Shown piece by piece: positions 46,740 through 56,059 of a stretch of DNA of 64,000 nucleotides (its first letter is position 1; every line of letters starts with the position of its first letter). The stretch is from positions 186,001-250,000 of the forward strand of contig NZ_JFHC01000001.1 of assembly GCF_000698595.1 (NCBI RefSeq), given 5' to 3'. Below the pieces are notes generated by a model. The model was not told where the DNA came from. It was given only the letters and a program-made list of their open reading frames with translations, and did not search any database. The translations under genes were made by a program, and so were the position numbers. This stretch comes from Caballeronia glathei (GTDB taxonomy: Bacteria; Pseudomonadota; Gammaproteobacteria; Burkholderiales; Burkholderiaceae).

Positions 46740-47387
46740 TCATGTCAGCCCGTGCGCGCGGGCAAAGGCGAACAGGCCCGGGTCGTTGCGCACGCCGAGT
46801 TTGCTCATTGCGTCACGCTTCTGACGGCTGATCGTGCGCACGTCGCGATCGAGCGAACGCGCGATCTCGGTGATCGACAGGCCGCTCGCGAACATGCGCA
46901 CGACCTCGATTTCCCGCGGCGACAGGCGAGGCCCTTCCGCGAGCGCGTCGGTCTCCGCACCCGCGACGGCGAGCGCAGCGACAATCGACGTGCTCAGGTA
47001 GCGTCGGCCCACGCCTGCAAATCTGACGGCGGCCGCGACTTCGTCCATCGACTCGACCTTGTTGAGCAGGCTCATCGCGCCCGCCGTCAGAATGGAACGG
47101 AGAATCGCGACATTGCTCATGCTCGTGAGCACGACAATCCTGATATGCGGCCAGTCGCGGCGCACGCGCCGAATGAGGCGCAAGCCATCCTCGGCTTGAG
47201 AACCGCCTTCCGGCATCGCGAAATCCGTGACGAGAACGTCACAAGGTGTCGTCTCGAGCAATGCGAGCAGCGCGCTCGCGCTCACTGCCTCACCCACCAC
47301 TTCCATGCTTTCGTCCGCATGAAACGTTGCGCGAATGCCCAGCAGGACAAACGGATGATCGTCAGCCAATACGACTCGAAGCTTCAT
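46740..47387 (-). CDS. RcsB-like response regulator 3
   Basis: This 215-residue regulator has LADDHP, Asp55 in VTDFAMPEG, Thr88 and Lys110 (LLNKVES), so the receiver is intact. A GGSQAEDGLRLI loop corresponds to the RcsB GDG loop. The HTH contains RDVRTISRQKRDAMSKLGVRND. It is the first gene in the row transcribed toward the kinase and has a 550-base upstream region that probably carries the main promoter. It is a clear paralogue of regulators 1 and 2 but far from identical to them, so the duplication is old. Confidence 0.88.
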   Translation of the reverse strand: MKLRVVLADDHPFVLLGIRATFHADESMEVVGEAVSASALLALLETTPCDVLVTDFAMPEGGSQAEDGLRLIRRVRRDWPHIRIVVLTSMSNVAILRSILTAGAMSLLNKVESMDEVAAAVRFAGVGRRYLSTSIVAALAVAGAETDALAEGPRLSPREIEVVRMFASGLSITEIARSLDRDVRTISRQKRDAMSKLGVRNDPGLFAFARAHGLT

Positions 47388-47939
47388 TTCGGCCCTCTGT
47401 TCTTATTGTTTGTGCTTCCAGTCCACATGCGCATGTGATTGACCGTGCACCGTTGCCATAGCGGCGGTCCAACAGCATGACCGCACACCCCGACGTTCAC
47501 AGTCATTGAGTATTCGTGACACCCGATGCGCTGCGCAAACCCGTACTCTTCAAGCCGCACATCCCGACAAGGCGCTGTCAGACGATCTCTCAAAGTTCTT
47601 TCTTTGGCGCACCCGAAAGCCTGCCGACCAAGTTTTCGTGAGAGTAAAACTGCCACCTTGCGCGCTCCATACGATTCGTCCGATTAGCTCCATGGCGGTC
47701 CGGCAGGCCCGTCACGGAACCATCGCAGCCATTGCCGCCGCACCATCCGGAGCGGCCGACAAAGTTAGCGGAGCGATGCAATGCGGCACATAGGCACAGG
47801 ACGAGTTACTTGCGAAGCGCCCGCCCGGCGATCATCGAGGGTGAAAACAGACGCAGGCACGAGATTGCCGGCGATATCGCGCGCCTCGGTCCGACTTTCG
47901 ATCTGAGCGTATGCTTGAGCGGACACCCGGGAGACGACC
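47388..47939. other. Intergenic region between the regulator row and the SDR gene
   Basis: About 550 bases separate divergent genes. Short open frames are present, but none has a ribosome binding site or recognisable protein. The region probably holds the promoter for the phosphorelay genes and another for the SDR gene. No clear operator palindrome was found by eye. Confidence 0.4.
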
Positions 47940-48806
47940 ATGAGCCTTGCAGGCAAGACCCTGTTCATGTCCGGCGGCAGTCGCGGCATCGGACTCGCGA
48001 TCGCCCTGAGAGCGGCGCGCGACGGCGCGAACATCGCGATCGCGGCGAAGACGGCGGATCCGGACCCGCGTCTCGAAGGCACGATTCACACCGCGGCTGC
48101 GGCAATTGAAGCGGCCGGCGGCAGGGCACTTCCGCTCGTCGTGGATATTCGGGACGAAGAGCGCGTCAAGGCCGCGGTTGCCGAGACCGTCGGCATGTTC
48201 GGCGGTATCGATATCCTCGTGAACAACGCGAGCGCCATCCGGCTGACGGGCACGCTCGATACGCCCGTGAAACGATATGACCTGATGCACGGCGTCAACG
48301 GCAGAGGAACGTTCGTGTGCGCGCAGGCGTGCCTGCCGCATCTTCTCGAAGCGCCCAATCCGCACATCCTCACGCTGTCGCCGCCGCTCGTCACCGACGC
48401 CAGGTGGTTCAAGGACTTCCCGCCCTACACGATCGCGAAATACACGATGAGCCTTTTCACGCTGGCGCTCGCGGAAGAGTTCAGGGAGCGCGGCGTCGCG
48501 GTCAATTCGCTGTGGCCTCGCACGGCCATCGCGACGGCCGCGATAAGGAACGAGATCGGCGGAGCCCGGATGATCGCGGCGTGCCGCAAGCCGGAGATCG
48601 TCGCCGACGCCGCGCATTACATCCTCACGCGCCCGGCCAGGGAATGCTCGGGGAATTTCTTTCTCGACGATGAAGTGCTGCTCGCCGCCGGTGTCCGCGA
48701 TTTCTCGCAGTACGACGTGCAGGCGGGAGCCGCGCTGCAGGCGGACTTCTTCGTCGAGGCGCTGCCCGGCATGCTGCGCTCGGACGACATGTTCAAGTCA
48801 AAGTAG
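47940..48806 (+). CDS. Short-chain dehydrogenase/reductase (HSDL2-like)
   Basis: This 288-residue oxidoreductase resembles the HSDL2 group. The nucleotide motif is SGGSRGIG (11-18) with NNAS (95-98). The catalytic Ser147, Tyr163 and Lys167 (YTIAK) are all present. The length and the SQYDV-containing C-terminus match bacterial HSDL2-type proteins annotated simply as SDR or oxidoreductase. The ATG at 47940 is preceded by GGGAGACGACC, a good ribosome binding site. The substrate is unknown; HSDL2 relatives may act on fatty acyl or steroid substrates. Confidence 0.9.
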   Translation: MSLAGKTLFMSGGSRGIGLAIALRAARDGANIAIAAKTADPDPRLEGTIHTAAAAIEAAGGRALPLVVDIRDEERVKAAVAETVGMFGGIDILVNNASAIRLTGTLDTPVKRYDLMHGVNGRGTFVCAQACLPHLLEAPNPHILTLSPPLVTDARWFKDFPPYTIAKYTMSLFTLALAEEFRERGVAVNSLWPRTAIATAAIRNEIGGARMIAACRKPEIVADAAHYILTRPARECSGNFFLDDEVLLAAGVRDFSQYDVQAGAALQADFFVEALPGMLRSDDMFKSK

Positions 48807-49146
48807 CGCGCCCCGAGACTCGACGGTACCGGCGCAACCGCAGGCCGCGACCGCATGGTGCGCCGGCGGCTGTTTCATCGCGTGACGCGGAAACAACGAG
48901 CGGGCCATCGGTCCGCCGGAACAAGCGGTTTAAATATATTCCGCGTAGACTCTTTCGCTCTGTCGCAATGCATTTACGCGGCGCCGGTTAATTTCGTTGC
49001 ATGCCGATCGTCTATCGATTATCGGGAATGCCGATCGGTGCATCGGCATTCATGCGTCGCGCGGATTCAGCGAATAACATTCAACGATGACGCAAACGCC
49101 CTGCGTATCAAATGCCGCGCGTCTTGTGCATCTAATCTCCACAGCC
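48807..49146. other. Intergenic region upstream of the hfq-like gene
   Basis: About 340 bases without a gene. It includes an AT-rich TTTAAATATATT block (48930-48941), a possible promoter, and a perfect 9-bp inverted repeat (49027-49050) listed separately. The sequence ATGCCGATCG occurs twice, at 49001 and 49028. Confidence 0.4.
49027..49050. repeat. Perfect 9-bp inverted repeat before the hfq-like gene
   Basis: AATGCCGAT (49027-49035) and ATCGGCATT (49042-49050) pair perfectly around a six-base loop. It lies about 100 bases before the Hfq start. No T run follows, so it is not a typical terminator; it may be an operator or a 5' leader hairpin. Confidence 0.55.
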
Positions 49147-49491
49147 ATGTCAATATCGAACGAGATTCAGCAGTCCCAGAACGAAATGCTCAACGCGGCG
49201 CGTAAAGAACGCAAGCGCGTCGAAATATATGTCGTAAATGGCGTGCGGCTCGTGGGCCATATCGAATCGTTCGACCAGTATCTGGTCATGCTGCGTACCC
49301 ATACCGGCATTCAGGCCGTGTACAAGCACGCCATTACGGCCATCCAGCCCGATACCGGCAGACGTGCGCCGAGTGCGCGCAGCGCTCCGAAACCGGCGCC
49401 AGGCGCAAGGGAGAATGCGACGGTGGTCGTCACGCGAAAGCGCCGCCCCGCGACTGGCGAACGCGAGTCAGGCGGACCGGACTATTCATGA
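49147..49491 (+). CDS. Second, divergent Hfq-like RNA chaperone
   Basis: This 114-residue Sm-like protein aligns with Hfq over about residues 7-68. Sm1 is seen as VEIYVVNGVRLVGHIESFDQYLVML (in part) and Sm2 as VYKHAITAIQP, with the proximal-site Tyr59-Lys60-His61. The distal Tyr and Gly (IYVVNG) are kept. The N-terminal QNEMLN replaces the usual QDPFLN, so proximal-site Asp9 is Asn. A basic, Pro/Ala-rich tail of about 46 residues follows. The usual hfq neighbours (miaA, der, hflX) are absent, so this is an additional Hfq, as known in Burkholderia (Hfq2). The start at 49147 lacks a good ribosome binding site; a frame from 49087 is open. Confidence 0.85.
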   Translation: MSISNEIQQSQNEMLNAARKERKRVEIYVVNGVRLVGHIESFDQYLVMLRTHTGIQAVYKHAITAIQPDTGRRAPSARSAPKPAPGARENATVVVTRKRRPATGERESGGPDYS

Positions 49492-49858
49492 CTGTGACGG
49501 CTGTTTTTTGACAGCGGCCTGAATCCCGGCCGATTCCGCTTATCCAGGCTCGCGATCTCCTGCGGTGGCGAGCGCAGCGCCGCTGCGGTCAATCCGCTTC
49601 CAGGCATCTCTCGTCCTCCTGCGCCGACGCTCAACACTGCCGCGCATGCTTGCATCAATACAGTGCACGGCGTCATTAAATATTCACTGAATTCATCGGC
49701 ACGGATGCCGTTAAACGGAACTCCGGGTTATCCCTCATGCGCCCCGTTTCGCCGGGGGCGCACCGGTTCCAGGTAGTCCGCGCCGCCGTAATCCGGCTCA
49801 CGCACGTGAGCAAGGGCGAACGCGACTACGGTCACCAACGAATTCCACCGTGCGCGTC
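49492..49858. other. Intergenic region between hfq-like and chemoreceptor genes
   Basis: About 360 bases contain no recognisable gene. No convincing terminator was found after the hfq-like gene; a weak GCTGT...ACAGC hairpin with a T-rich loop lies near 49500-49515. The chemoreceptor promoter could not be located. Confidence 0.35.
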
Positions 49859-51406
49859 ATGCCTCACCTTACCGTTAGAAGCCGGCTGCTGATCCTGACC
49901 GGCGCCGTCGCGGCCATCCTCGCCGCCGCCGGAGGCGCAGGACTCTTCGGCGTCGCCCGAAGCAACGAGGCGCTGCGGGACATGTATGTCGGACGCGCGA
50001 AGGCGCTGCAGAACATCTCCACCATCGACGAACTGATCACCCAGAGCCACTACGCGATCAGCGACGCCGTGCTCGATCCGTCGGCGCAGAAGACGCAAAG
50101 CGTCCTCGAGGCGACGCGGCGGCGTGTCGGCAGGATCGACGAACTGCTGAGCGCCTACGCGCGCGACCTGTCTGACGACAAGGAACGAAAACTCGCGACG
50201 CGCTTCGCCGCCGACTGGCGAACGCTGCGCGACAAGGGCTTTGCGCCGACCGCCAGCTATCTCGCCGCGAACAATCTGTCCGAAGCGCAGTGGGTCGTCA
50301 CGCAGCAGATCGAGCCGACGGTCAAGGCGGTAAAGTCGGAGAGCACGGAACTGAGGGCGCTGCAACTGACAGCCGCCCAGCAGGAATACGACCGGGCGCG
50401 CGAACTGGGCCGGAAGGTGCAGTGGCTCGTGTGCGCGTTCATTCTGGGCGGCATCGCGCTGGTCGGCGTGCTGTGCGCGTCGATGGCGCGAGCGCTGTTC
50501 AGGCAGCTCGGCGGCGAACCCGCGCTTGCGGCCGAGGCCGTGCATCGCGTTGCAAAGGGCGACCTGCAATTCAACGTTCCCGTTGCGCCGGGCGACACGC
50601 GAAGCGTCATGTACGCGACGAGCGTCATGCGCGCGCGGCTCGCGTCCGTCATCGGCGATATCAAGTCGTCCACCGAGACGATCGCGACGGCAACCGCCGG
50701 GATCAACTCAGGCAACAGCGACCTGTCCGCGCGCACCGAGGAGCATGCGGCCAGCATCCAGCAGACGTCGGCGAGCATGGAACAACTGGCGTCGACGGTC
50801 AAAGCGAACGCGGACCACGCACAGCAGGCACGCACGCTCGCGACCTCTGCCTCGGACAAGGCGCGCGAAGGCGACCGCGCCGTCGCCGACGCGGTCAGGC
50901 GGATGACCGGCCTGTCGGCGCGCTCGGCGCAGATCGGCGAGATTACGTCGGTCATCGAGGGCATCGCCTTCCAGACCAACCTGCTCGCGCTGAACGCGGC
51001 CGTCGAGGCGGCGCGCGCCGGGACGACGGGCCGCGGCTTCGCCGTGGTGGCGCAGGAAGTCAGGGCGCTTGCCCAGCGCAGTTCGCAGTCGGCGAGGGAA
51101 ATTTCAGCGCTGCTCGACGATGTGACCACGGAAGTCCAGTCGAGCGGGAAAACGGTGAAAGCCGCGGGCGAAACGATCGTGGAACTGCTGGGCTCGGTGA
51201 CGGGCGTCGCCGAACTCGTCGATGCGATCGCCACTGCATCGCGCGAGCAAAGCGCGGGGATCGACCAGATCAACGACGCGGTGTCGCAAATGGACCGCAT
51301 GACGCAAAAGAATGCCGCGCTGGTGCAGGACGCCGCGTTCGCCGCGGCGGCGCTGGAGAAAGAGGCGCATCAGCTCCGGCAGTCGGTACAGGTTTTCACC
51401 GTCTGA
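49859..51406 (+). CDS. Methyl-accepting chemotaxis protein
   Basis: This 515-residue chemoreceptor has a first transmembrane helix (about residues 8-30), a periplasmic helical-bundle ligand domain (30-185, Tar-like 4HB_MCP) and a second transmembrane helix (about 188-210). HAMP follows, then the signalling coiled coil. The hairpin tip [22 protein letters not shown] (in part) is well conserved, followed by [19 protein letters not shown]. It ends QVFTV, so the CheR-tethering NWETF pentapeptide is absent. A GTG at 49850 is an alternative start. The ligand is unknown. It is convergent with a LysE exporter gene. Confidence 0.92.
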   Translation: MPHLTVRSRLLILTGAVAAILAAAGGAGLFGVARSNEALRDMYVGRAKALQNISTIDELITQSHYAISDAVLDPSAQKTQSVLEATRRRVGRIDELLSAYARDLSDDKERKLATRFAADWRTLRDKGFAPTASYLAANNLSEAQWVVTQQIEPTVKAVKSESTELRALQLTAAQQEYDRARELGRKVQWLVCAFILGGIALVGVLCASMARALFRQLGGEPALAAEAVHRVAKGDLQFNVPVAPGDTRSVMYATSVMRARLASVIGDIKSSTETIATATAGINSGNSDLSARTEEHAASIQQTSASMEQLASTVKANADHAQQARTLATSASDKAREGDRAVADAVRRMTGLSARSAQIGEITSVIEGIAFQTNLLALNAAVEAARAGTTGRGFAVVAQEVRALAQRSSQSAREISALLDDVTTEVQSSGKTVKAAGETIVELLGSVTGVAELVDAIATASREQSAGIDQINDAVSQMDRMTQKNAALVQDAAFAAAALEKEAHQLRQSVQVFTV

Positions 51407-51423
51407 CGCTCGCGTCGCGCCGC

Positions 51424-52062
51424 CTACGTGCGCGAGCTCAGGAGCCTGACGCCCGCGATGCCGAACACGACGCAGAGGCACCCGTCCATCCAGCGGCGGA
51501 TCGCGACATAGATGCGGCGGGCGGATGACGTCGAGAACAGCATCGCATAGCCGCCGAAAACGATGAGGCCGATGCACAGGCACCCGGCGACGACGGCAAT
51601 CATGCCGAAGTGGCCTGCGTCGGCCGGAGAGGCGAGCGCCACGACCGAGATCCACACGAGAATCGCCTTCGGATTCGTCAGATGCAGAAGCGCGCCGCGC
51701 GCATAAAGCCGGCGCCAGGACTGCGGCTTCTCGGCTGACGCGGGCGCGACCGGCTTCGCGGCAAGCGCGGAGCGGCCGGACTTGAACGCAAGCCAGAGCA
51801 GGTAAAGCCCACCAAAGACCTTGACCGCGACGATGAAGCCGGAATACGCGGTCAGCACCGCGGACAGCCCGAGTGCAGCCAGCGTTGCCCAGAAAAACGA
51901 TCCCGACATGACTCCCGCCGCAAACATGAACGCAGCTTTTCTGCCCGAAGTCGTTGCGATCGACATGATCGCAAGATTGCTCGGGCCGGGGCTCGCAGTT
52001 CCGACGAAATACGCCGAGTAAGCGAAGAGGACGTTTGCGGTGAAGAGCGCGTTGCCGGTCAT
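51424..52062 (-). CDS. LysE family amino acid exporter
   Basis: This 212-residue inner-membrane protein is of the LysE/RhtB family, with six predicted hydrophobic helices. It exports amino acids or derivatives such as homoserine lactone. The start region MTGNALFTANVLFAYSAYF precedes the signature GTASPGPSNLAIM, which corresponds to the PGPN motif of the family. LTNPKAILVWIS is the second conserved block. The ATG at 52062 was chosen over a longer frame because it begins just before the first helix. The substrate cannot be predicted. Confidence 0.88.
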   Translation of the reverse strand: MTGNALFTANVLFAYSAYFVGTASPGPSNLAIMSIATTSGRKAAFMFAAGVMSGSFFWATLAALGLSAVLTAYSGFIVAVKVFGGLYLLWLAFKSGRSALAAKPVAPASAEKPQSWRRLYARGALLHLTNPKAILVWISVVALASPADAGHFGMIAVVAGCLCIGLIVFGGYAMLFSTSSARRIYVAIRRWMDGCLCVVFGIAGVRLLSSRT

Positions 52063-52110
52063 GTGAGGTTTGACGCCGTCGGATGGCGAGCCGCGGCTCG
52101 CGGTTGGACA

Positions 52111-52132
52111 AAAGGCGCCCGGAGGCGCCTTT
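52111..52132 (-). terminator. Rho-independent terminator after ssb
   Basis: A 9-bp stem (52111-52119 with 52124-52132), loop CGGA, lies 65 bases beyond the ssb stop. The transcript continues into TTTTG. It separates ssb from the LysE gene on the same strand. Confidence 0.75.
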
Positions 52133-52196
52133 GGATCGTGCCGCGCTTCCCTTTCGGGAAGCTGGCGGAACACATTCTTCCGCGTTCGGGTCGGCC

Positions 52197-52733
52197 TCAG
52201 AATGGAATATCGTCGTCCATCTCGTCGAACCCGCCGCCGGCCGGCGCGTTGGACCGGCTCGAACCACCGCTCGCTCCGCCACCGCCACCGCCCGCGCCAC
52301 GGCCGCCGGCCGCCGGCGCGCGTCCGCCGCTACCACCACTGCGCTCGGCAGGCGCGCTGCGGCTGTAGCCGCCCTCGTCGCCACCGCCGCCCGCGCCGGC
52401 GCGGCCGCCCAGCATCTGCATCTGGTCCGCGACGATCTCGGTCGAATAGCGCTCCTGCCCCGCCTGATCGGTCCACTTGCGCGTGCGGATACGGCCCTCG
52501 ATATACACCGACGAGCCCTTCTTCAAATACTCGTTCACGATCTCCGCGAGCCGCCCGAAGAACGATACGCGGTGCCACTCGGTGAGCTCCTTCATCTCGC
52601 CGGACGACTTGTCCTTGTAGCGGTCGGTCGTCGCGAGACGAATGTTCGCCACGGCGTCGCCGCTCGGCAGATAGCGGGTTTCCGGATCGGCGCCCAGATT
52701 CCCGACGAGAATGACCTTGTTGACGGATGCCAT
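52197..52733 (-). CDS. ssb: Single-stranded DNA-binding protein
   Basis: SSB coats single-stranded DNA in replication, repair and recombination. The 178-residue protein has the OB-fold opening [20 protein letters not shown] and the block [22 protein letters not shown], here in part. A long Gly-rich disordered linker (about residues 110-165) follows, and then the acidic interaction tip DDDIPF. The length is normal. It is preceded by an MFS gene on the same strand and followed by a strong terminator. Confidence 0.97.
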   Translation of the reverse strand: MASVNKVILVGNLGADPETRYLPSGDAVANIRLATTDRYKDKSSGEMKELTEWHRVSFFGRLAEIVNEYLKKGSSVYIEGRIRTRKWTDQAGQERYSTEIVADQMQMLGGRAGAGGGGDEGGYSRSAPAERSGGSGGRAPAAGGRGAGGGGGGASGGSSRSNAPAGGGFDEMDDDIPF

Positions 52734-52865
52734 GATTTCTCCTGTTGATTCGATACTTGCTGCCGGATGCGCAGCGCGGCTCCCGCCGGACTCGATGCCG
52801 CCCGAAGCCCGCCCGCCGCGCCCTGCCGGCTCAATCCATTTGATCCATTCGACTGCGTTTTTCCG

Positions 52866-54068
52866 CTAGACGGTACGCTGAACCTTGCGCGGCGGCGCCT
52901 TCATGGCCGCTGCCACCACGAGCCATGCGAGCACCAGCGCCGAACACGCATAAAACACCGAGCTTTGCCCGTCCACCTTCAGCAGCCAGCCGCCGATGAC
53001 CCCGCCCATCGCGAGTCCGATCGACTGCGTCGTGTTGTAGACGCCCGCCGCCGCGCCCTTGCGGGTGCCGGGCGCGAGCTTTGACACGAGCGACGGCTGC
53101 GAAGCCTCGAGCACGTTGAAGCCGAGGAAATAGATGAAGAGGATCGCGGCCACTGACCATAGGGTATGGGGAGCGACGCCCAATAACAACTGGCCGGTCA
53201 GGATAAGTCCGATCGCACTCAGCATCACGGCCTTCATTTTTCCACGTTTCTCGGCCGCGATGATGGCGGGCACCATCATGACGAAGGCGAGCCCCATCAC
53301 CGGCAGGTAAATCTTCCAGTGCGACGCGACGGGCAGCCCGCCCGCTTCCAGGATGCGCGGCACGACGAGAAAGAGCGCCGTCTGCGTGGCGTGCAGCACC
53401 AGCACGCCAAAATTCAGACGAAGCAGTTCGACGTTGTGCAGCACTTCCGCGAACGGCGCCTTCACGTGCACCGGCGGCCGCGGCGCATCGGGCACGACCC
53501 AGAACACGACGCCGACCGCCAGAATCGACAGAATGCCGATCACGGTGAAAAGCCCGCTCATGCCCACCCAGTGGAACACGATCGGCGCGCCCACGATCGC
53601 CACCGCGAACGACACGCCGATGCTGCCGCCCACCATCGCCATCGCCTTGGTGCGGTTGTCTTCCGTCGTGAGGTCCGCGATGAACGCGATCACCGCCGAC
53701 GACACCGCGCCCATTCCCTGAATCACGCGCCCGACGATGATCCAGGTCATCGAGTGCCCGGCCGCCGCGACGAAGCTGCCGATCGCGAACACGATGAGGC
53801 CGAACGCGATCACCGGCTTGCGGCCGAGCTTGTCGGAGACCCAGCCGTAGAAGATATAGAGCATCGACTGCGTGACGCCGTAGGCGCCGAGCGCGAGGCC
53901 GACGAGAAAGACGTTGTCGCCGCCGGGGATCGTCTTCGCGTAGATCGAGAACACCGGCATGATCATGAACAGGCCGAGCATGCGCAGCGCGAAGATTGCG
54001 GCGAGCGACACGGTCGCACGCAGTTCGGGCGCGCTAAGACGTGAAGACGTGGCAGACGGATTGGACAT
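52866..54068 (-). CDS. MFS transporter (DHA1-like, 12 TM)
   Basis: This 400-residue major facilitator protein has motif A as GWVSDKLGRKPVI after the second helix, and IVGRVIQGMGAVSSAVIAFIADLT (in part) for the motif C region. About 12 hydrophobic helices are evident. It belongs to the YfcJ/Bcr-like or arabinose-efflux type by appearance; the substrate is unknown. It lies between ssb and uvrA, its usual position in Burkholderia, where it runs divergently from uvrA. In this genome a group II intron separates the two. Confidence 0.88.
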   Translation of the reverse strand: MSNPSATSSRLSAPELRATVSLAAIFALRMLGLFMIMPVFSIYAKTIPGGDNVFLVGLALGAYGVTQSMLYIFYGWVSDKLGRKPVIAFGLIVFAIGSFVAAAGHSMTWIIVGRVIQGMGAVSSAVIAFIADLTTEDNRTKAMAMVGGSIGVSFAVAIVGAPIVFHWVGMSGLFTVIGILSILAVGVVFWVVPDAPRPPVHVKAPFAEVLHNVELLRLNFGVLVLHATQTALFLVVPRILEAGGLPVASHWKIYLPVMGLAFVMMVPAIIAAEKRGKMKAVMLSAIGLILTGQLLLGVAPHTLWSVAAILFIYFLGFNVLEASQPSLVSKLAPGTRKGAAAGVYNTTQSIGLAMGGVIGGWLLKVDGQSSVFYACSALVLAWLVVAAAMKAPPRKVQRTV

Positions 54069-54302
54069 CAGAAACGGGAAATGTATGAGATACGCGTTGG
54101 CTCGGGCGCGTGGTGAAGCCCCGGCGCGGCCGCCTTGTCGCTGCTCGAAACGGCACTATGTGAGACGCACTGCACTGGCGCGCCACTCGGACGATCCGCC
54201 CCCCGCAACCGTGTTCCTGGTGCTTGGCCGGCGCTGCCGGACGCGGGTACCGCGCCCTTGGTAGGGTAGCCCCTCCTCCTTGCGGAAAGAGGGGCCCCCT
54301 AA

Positions 54303-54336
54303 GAACTGTACGTGCGAGTTTCCCCGCATACAGCTC
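54303..54336 (-). ncRNA. Group II intron domain V
   Basis: The 34-nt catalytic hairpin begins GAGCTGTATG and ends ACGTACAGTTC, with a GGGGAAAC tip. It has the AGC triad near its base and pairing arms that match the group II consensus. It lies 22 bases past the stop of the intron protein, as expected. Confidence 0.92.
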
Positions 54337-54358
54337 AAGCCTACATACAAAGCCCTGC

Positions 54359-56059
54359 CTACGGCAGGGCCGGTTTAGTTACAGCTATTCTACCAGCGTG
54401 CACGTGCTGGTGGCAGTGCAGGTGGAGCAATACACGATTTGCGAGAGCGTCCGACCCGCCATGCATCCGATATTCCAGATGATGGTCGTGCCAGCCTGTC
54501 TCGTCTGTCAAAGCCGTACCACAGTGCGCACAACGGCCGCCCTGTGACATGTACAACCCCGCCCACTGCTTTCGGTACCGCATCGATTCCCACATGCGAC
54601 CCTGCCCCAGCTTCTCGCCGTACTGCTCCCAACGAGGATCAAAGGGATTGAATTCCCCTTTGATCTTCGTGTGCCACTTGATGACCATACCGCTGATTCG
54701 ATCCAGGTCGAGCAGCCCGTTACTGCCATCCGTGCGAACCACTGGAACGGCGAAAACCCACTGTCGATCACCGACGGAGTGAAAATACTTCTTTCGCACC
54801 CAGCCAGTGTTCTTTTGTGGGTGTCGCCGCCTTGACCACCGCCAGAGCCGCTGAAAGACCAGATGCTCCATGCGGCTGTACGCCCGCTTCGCTGAAACCG
54901 GACAGTGATACTGCGCCCATCCGCGCAACATCGGGTTGAGCAGGCGGATCAGACTTTCCTGCTTTACCGTCTTGTTGCCACTGATCGTTTCCGCCACCTT
55001 GCGATAGAACGCTTGCGCGTTTTTCTTGCTCGGTTTGATCAGGAACTTGCCCGAGTACTTCCGGAAATTCCAGCCAAGGAAATCGAAGCCTTGGTCAATG
55101 TGGGTGATCCGCGTTTTCTCCTCGGAAAGCTGCAACCCTCGAACCACAAGGAAAGCTTCTACCCAGGGTCGGACTTCGTTCGCCAGTATCTCTTTCGAGA
55201 CGCCAGTGATGACAAAGTCGTCCGCGTAGCGCACCAGATTGATCTTCAGCTTCTTGGCCTTTGCGACGCTAAACTTCGCACGGAGGTGCGCGTCCAGTCC
55301 TCGCTCCAGCCCGTTCAGTGTGACATTGGCTAACGTCGGGGAGATGATGCCTCCCTGTGGCGTACCGGCCTCGGTCGCCTGTAGCTGACCCTTGTAGATC
55401 AGGCCAGCCTTCAACCACTTCCGGAGAATCGTCGTGTCCATCGGGACATTGCGCTCCAGCCAGTCGTGATTGATGTAGTCAAAGCAGCCTTTGATATCCG
55501 CTTCCAAGACCCATTGAGACGAATCCTTCCGGGACAAGCAAACGCGTAGTTGACCCATAGCATCGGCCGTCGAGCGATTTTGCCGAAACCCATAGGAGTT
55601 CGGATCGCTCGTTGACTCTGCTACTGGCTCCAAAGCCAGCAAATACAGAGCTTGCATCGCCCTGTCATGCATGGTCGGAATACCCAGAGGGCGTTCCTTT
55701 CCATTGGCTTTGGGGATAAAGACCCTCCGTAAAGGCAGAGGCTTATACCCACGCCGCTTCAACCGATCGACGGCTAGCCGTCGACTTTCAGGCGAATCCC
55801 ATAGCTCGCGATCGACTCCCGCCGTTCGCGCACCCTGGTTCTGCGTAACACGCCGTACCGCATACAGCTTCGCGGACAACGTGCGGGTCAGCATCCGTTG
55901 CAAGGCTTTCACCCTGCGCCAGCGGCCATCCCGCGTCGCCTTCGCAATTCGAATCTGCATTCCCCTCACGTTCCGTTCAACCCGACGCCAATCTACGGCG
56001 TACCAGTCGTTGGGCGCATGGGAGAGCGCAGATCCGGTCTTTCGACCAAATACTTTCAT
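54359..56059 (-). CDS. ltrA: Group II intron reverse transcriptase/maturase with HNH endonuclease
   Basis: This 566-residue intron-encoded protein helps the intron splice and drives retrohoming. The N-terminal RT0-RT region includes TAGVDRELW and IPKANGKERPLGIPTMHDRAMQ (in part). The palm catalytic motif is YADDFVITG near residue 290, and the GTPQGGIISPTLANV block precedes it. Domain X (maturase) follows with LLNPMLRGWAQYHCPVSAKRAYS (in part). The C-terminal HNH endonuclease has CAHCG, HDHHLEYRMHGGSD and LHLHCHQHVH, so all zinc and catalytic residues are present. No stop or frameshift was seen, so it is probably active. The 5' RNA domains extend about 900 bases upstream. Confidence 0.95.
   Translation of the reverse strand: MKVFGRKTGSALSHAPNDWYAVDWRRVERNVRGMQIRIAKATRDGRWRRVKALQRMLTRTLSAKLYAVRRVTQNQGARTAGVDRELWDSPESRRLAVDRLKRRGYKPLPLRRVFIPKANGKERPLGIPTMHDRAMQALYLLALEPVAESTSDPNSYGFRQNRSTADAMGQLRVCLSRKDSSQWVLEADIKGCFDYINHDWLERNVPMDTTILRKWLKAGLIYKGQLQATEAGTPQGGIISPTLANVTLNGLERGLDAHLRAKFSVAKAKKLKINLVRYADDFVITGVSKEILANEVRPWVEAFLVVRGLQLSEEKTRITHIDQGFDFLGWNFRKYSGKFLIKPSKKNAQAFYRKVAETISGNKTVKQESLIRLLNPMLRGWAQYHCPVSAKRAYSRMEHLVFQRLWRWSRRRHPQKNTGWVRKKYFHSVGDRQWVFAVPVVRTDGSNGLLDLDRISGMVIKWHTKIKGEFNPFDPRWEQYGEKLGQGRMWESMRYRKQWAGLYMSQGGRCAHCGTALTDETGWHDHHLEYRMHGGSDALANRVLLHLHCHQHVHAGRIAVTKPALP

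Noticed and set aside
47506-47793. 95-codon open frame before the SDR gene
   Set aside because: There is no ribosome binding site, no recognisable domain, and the composition is not protein-like.
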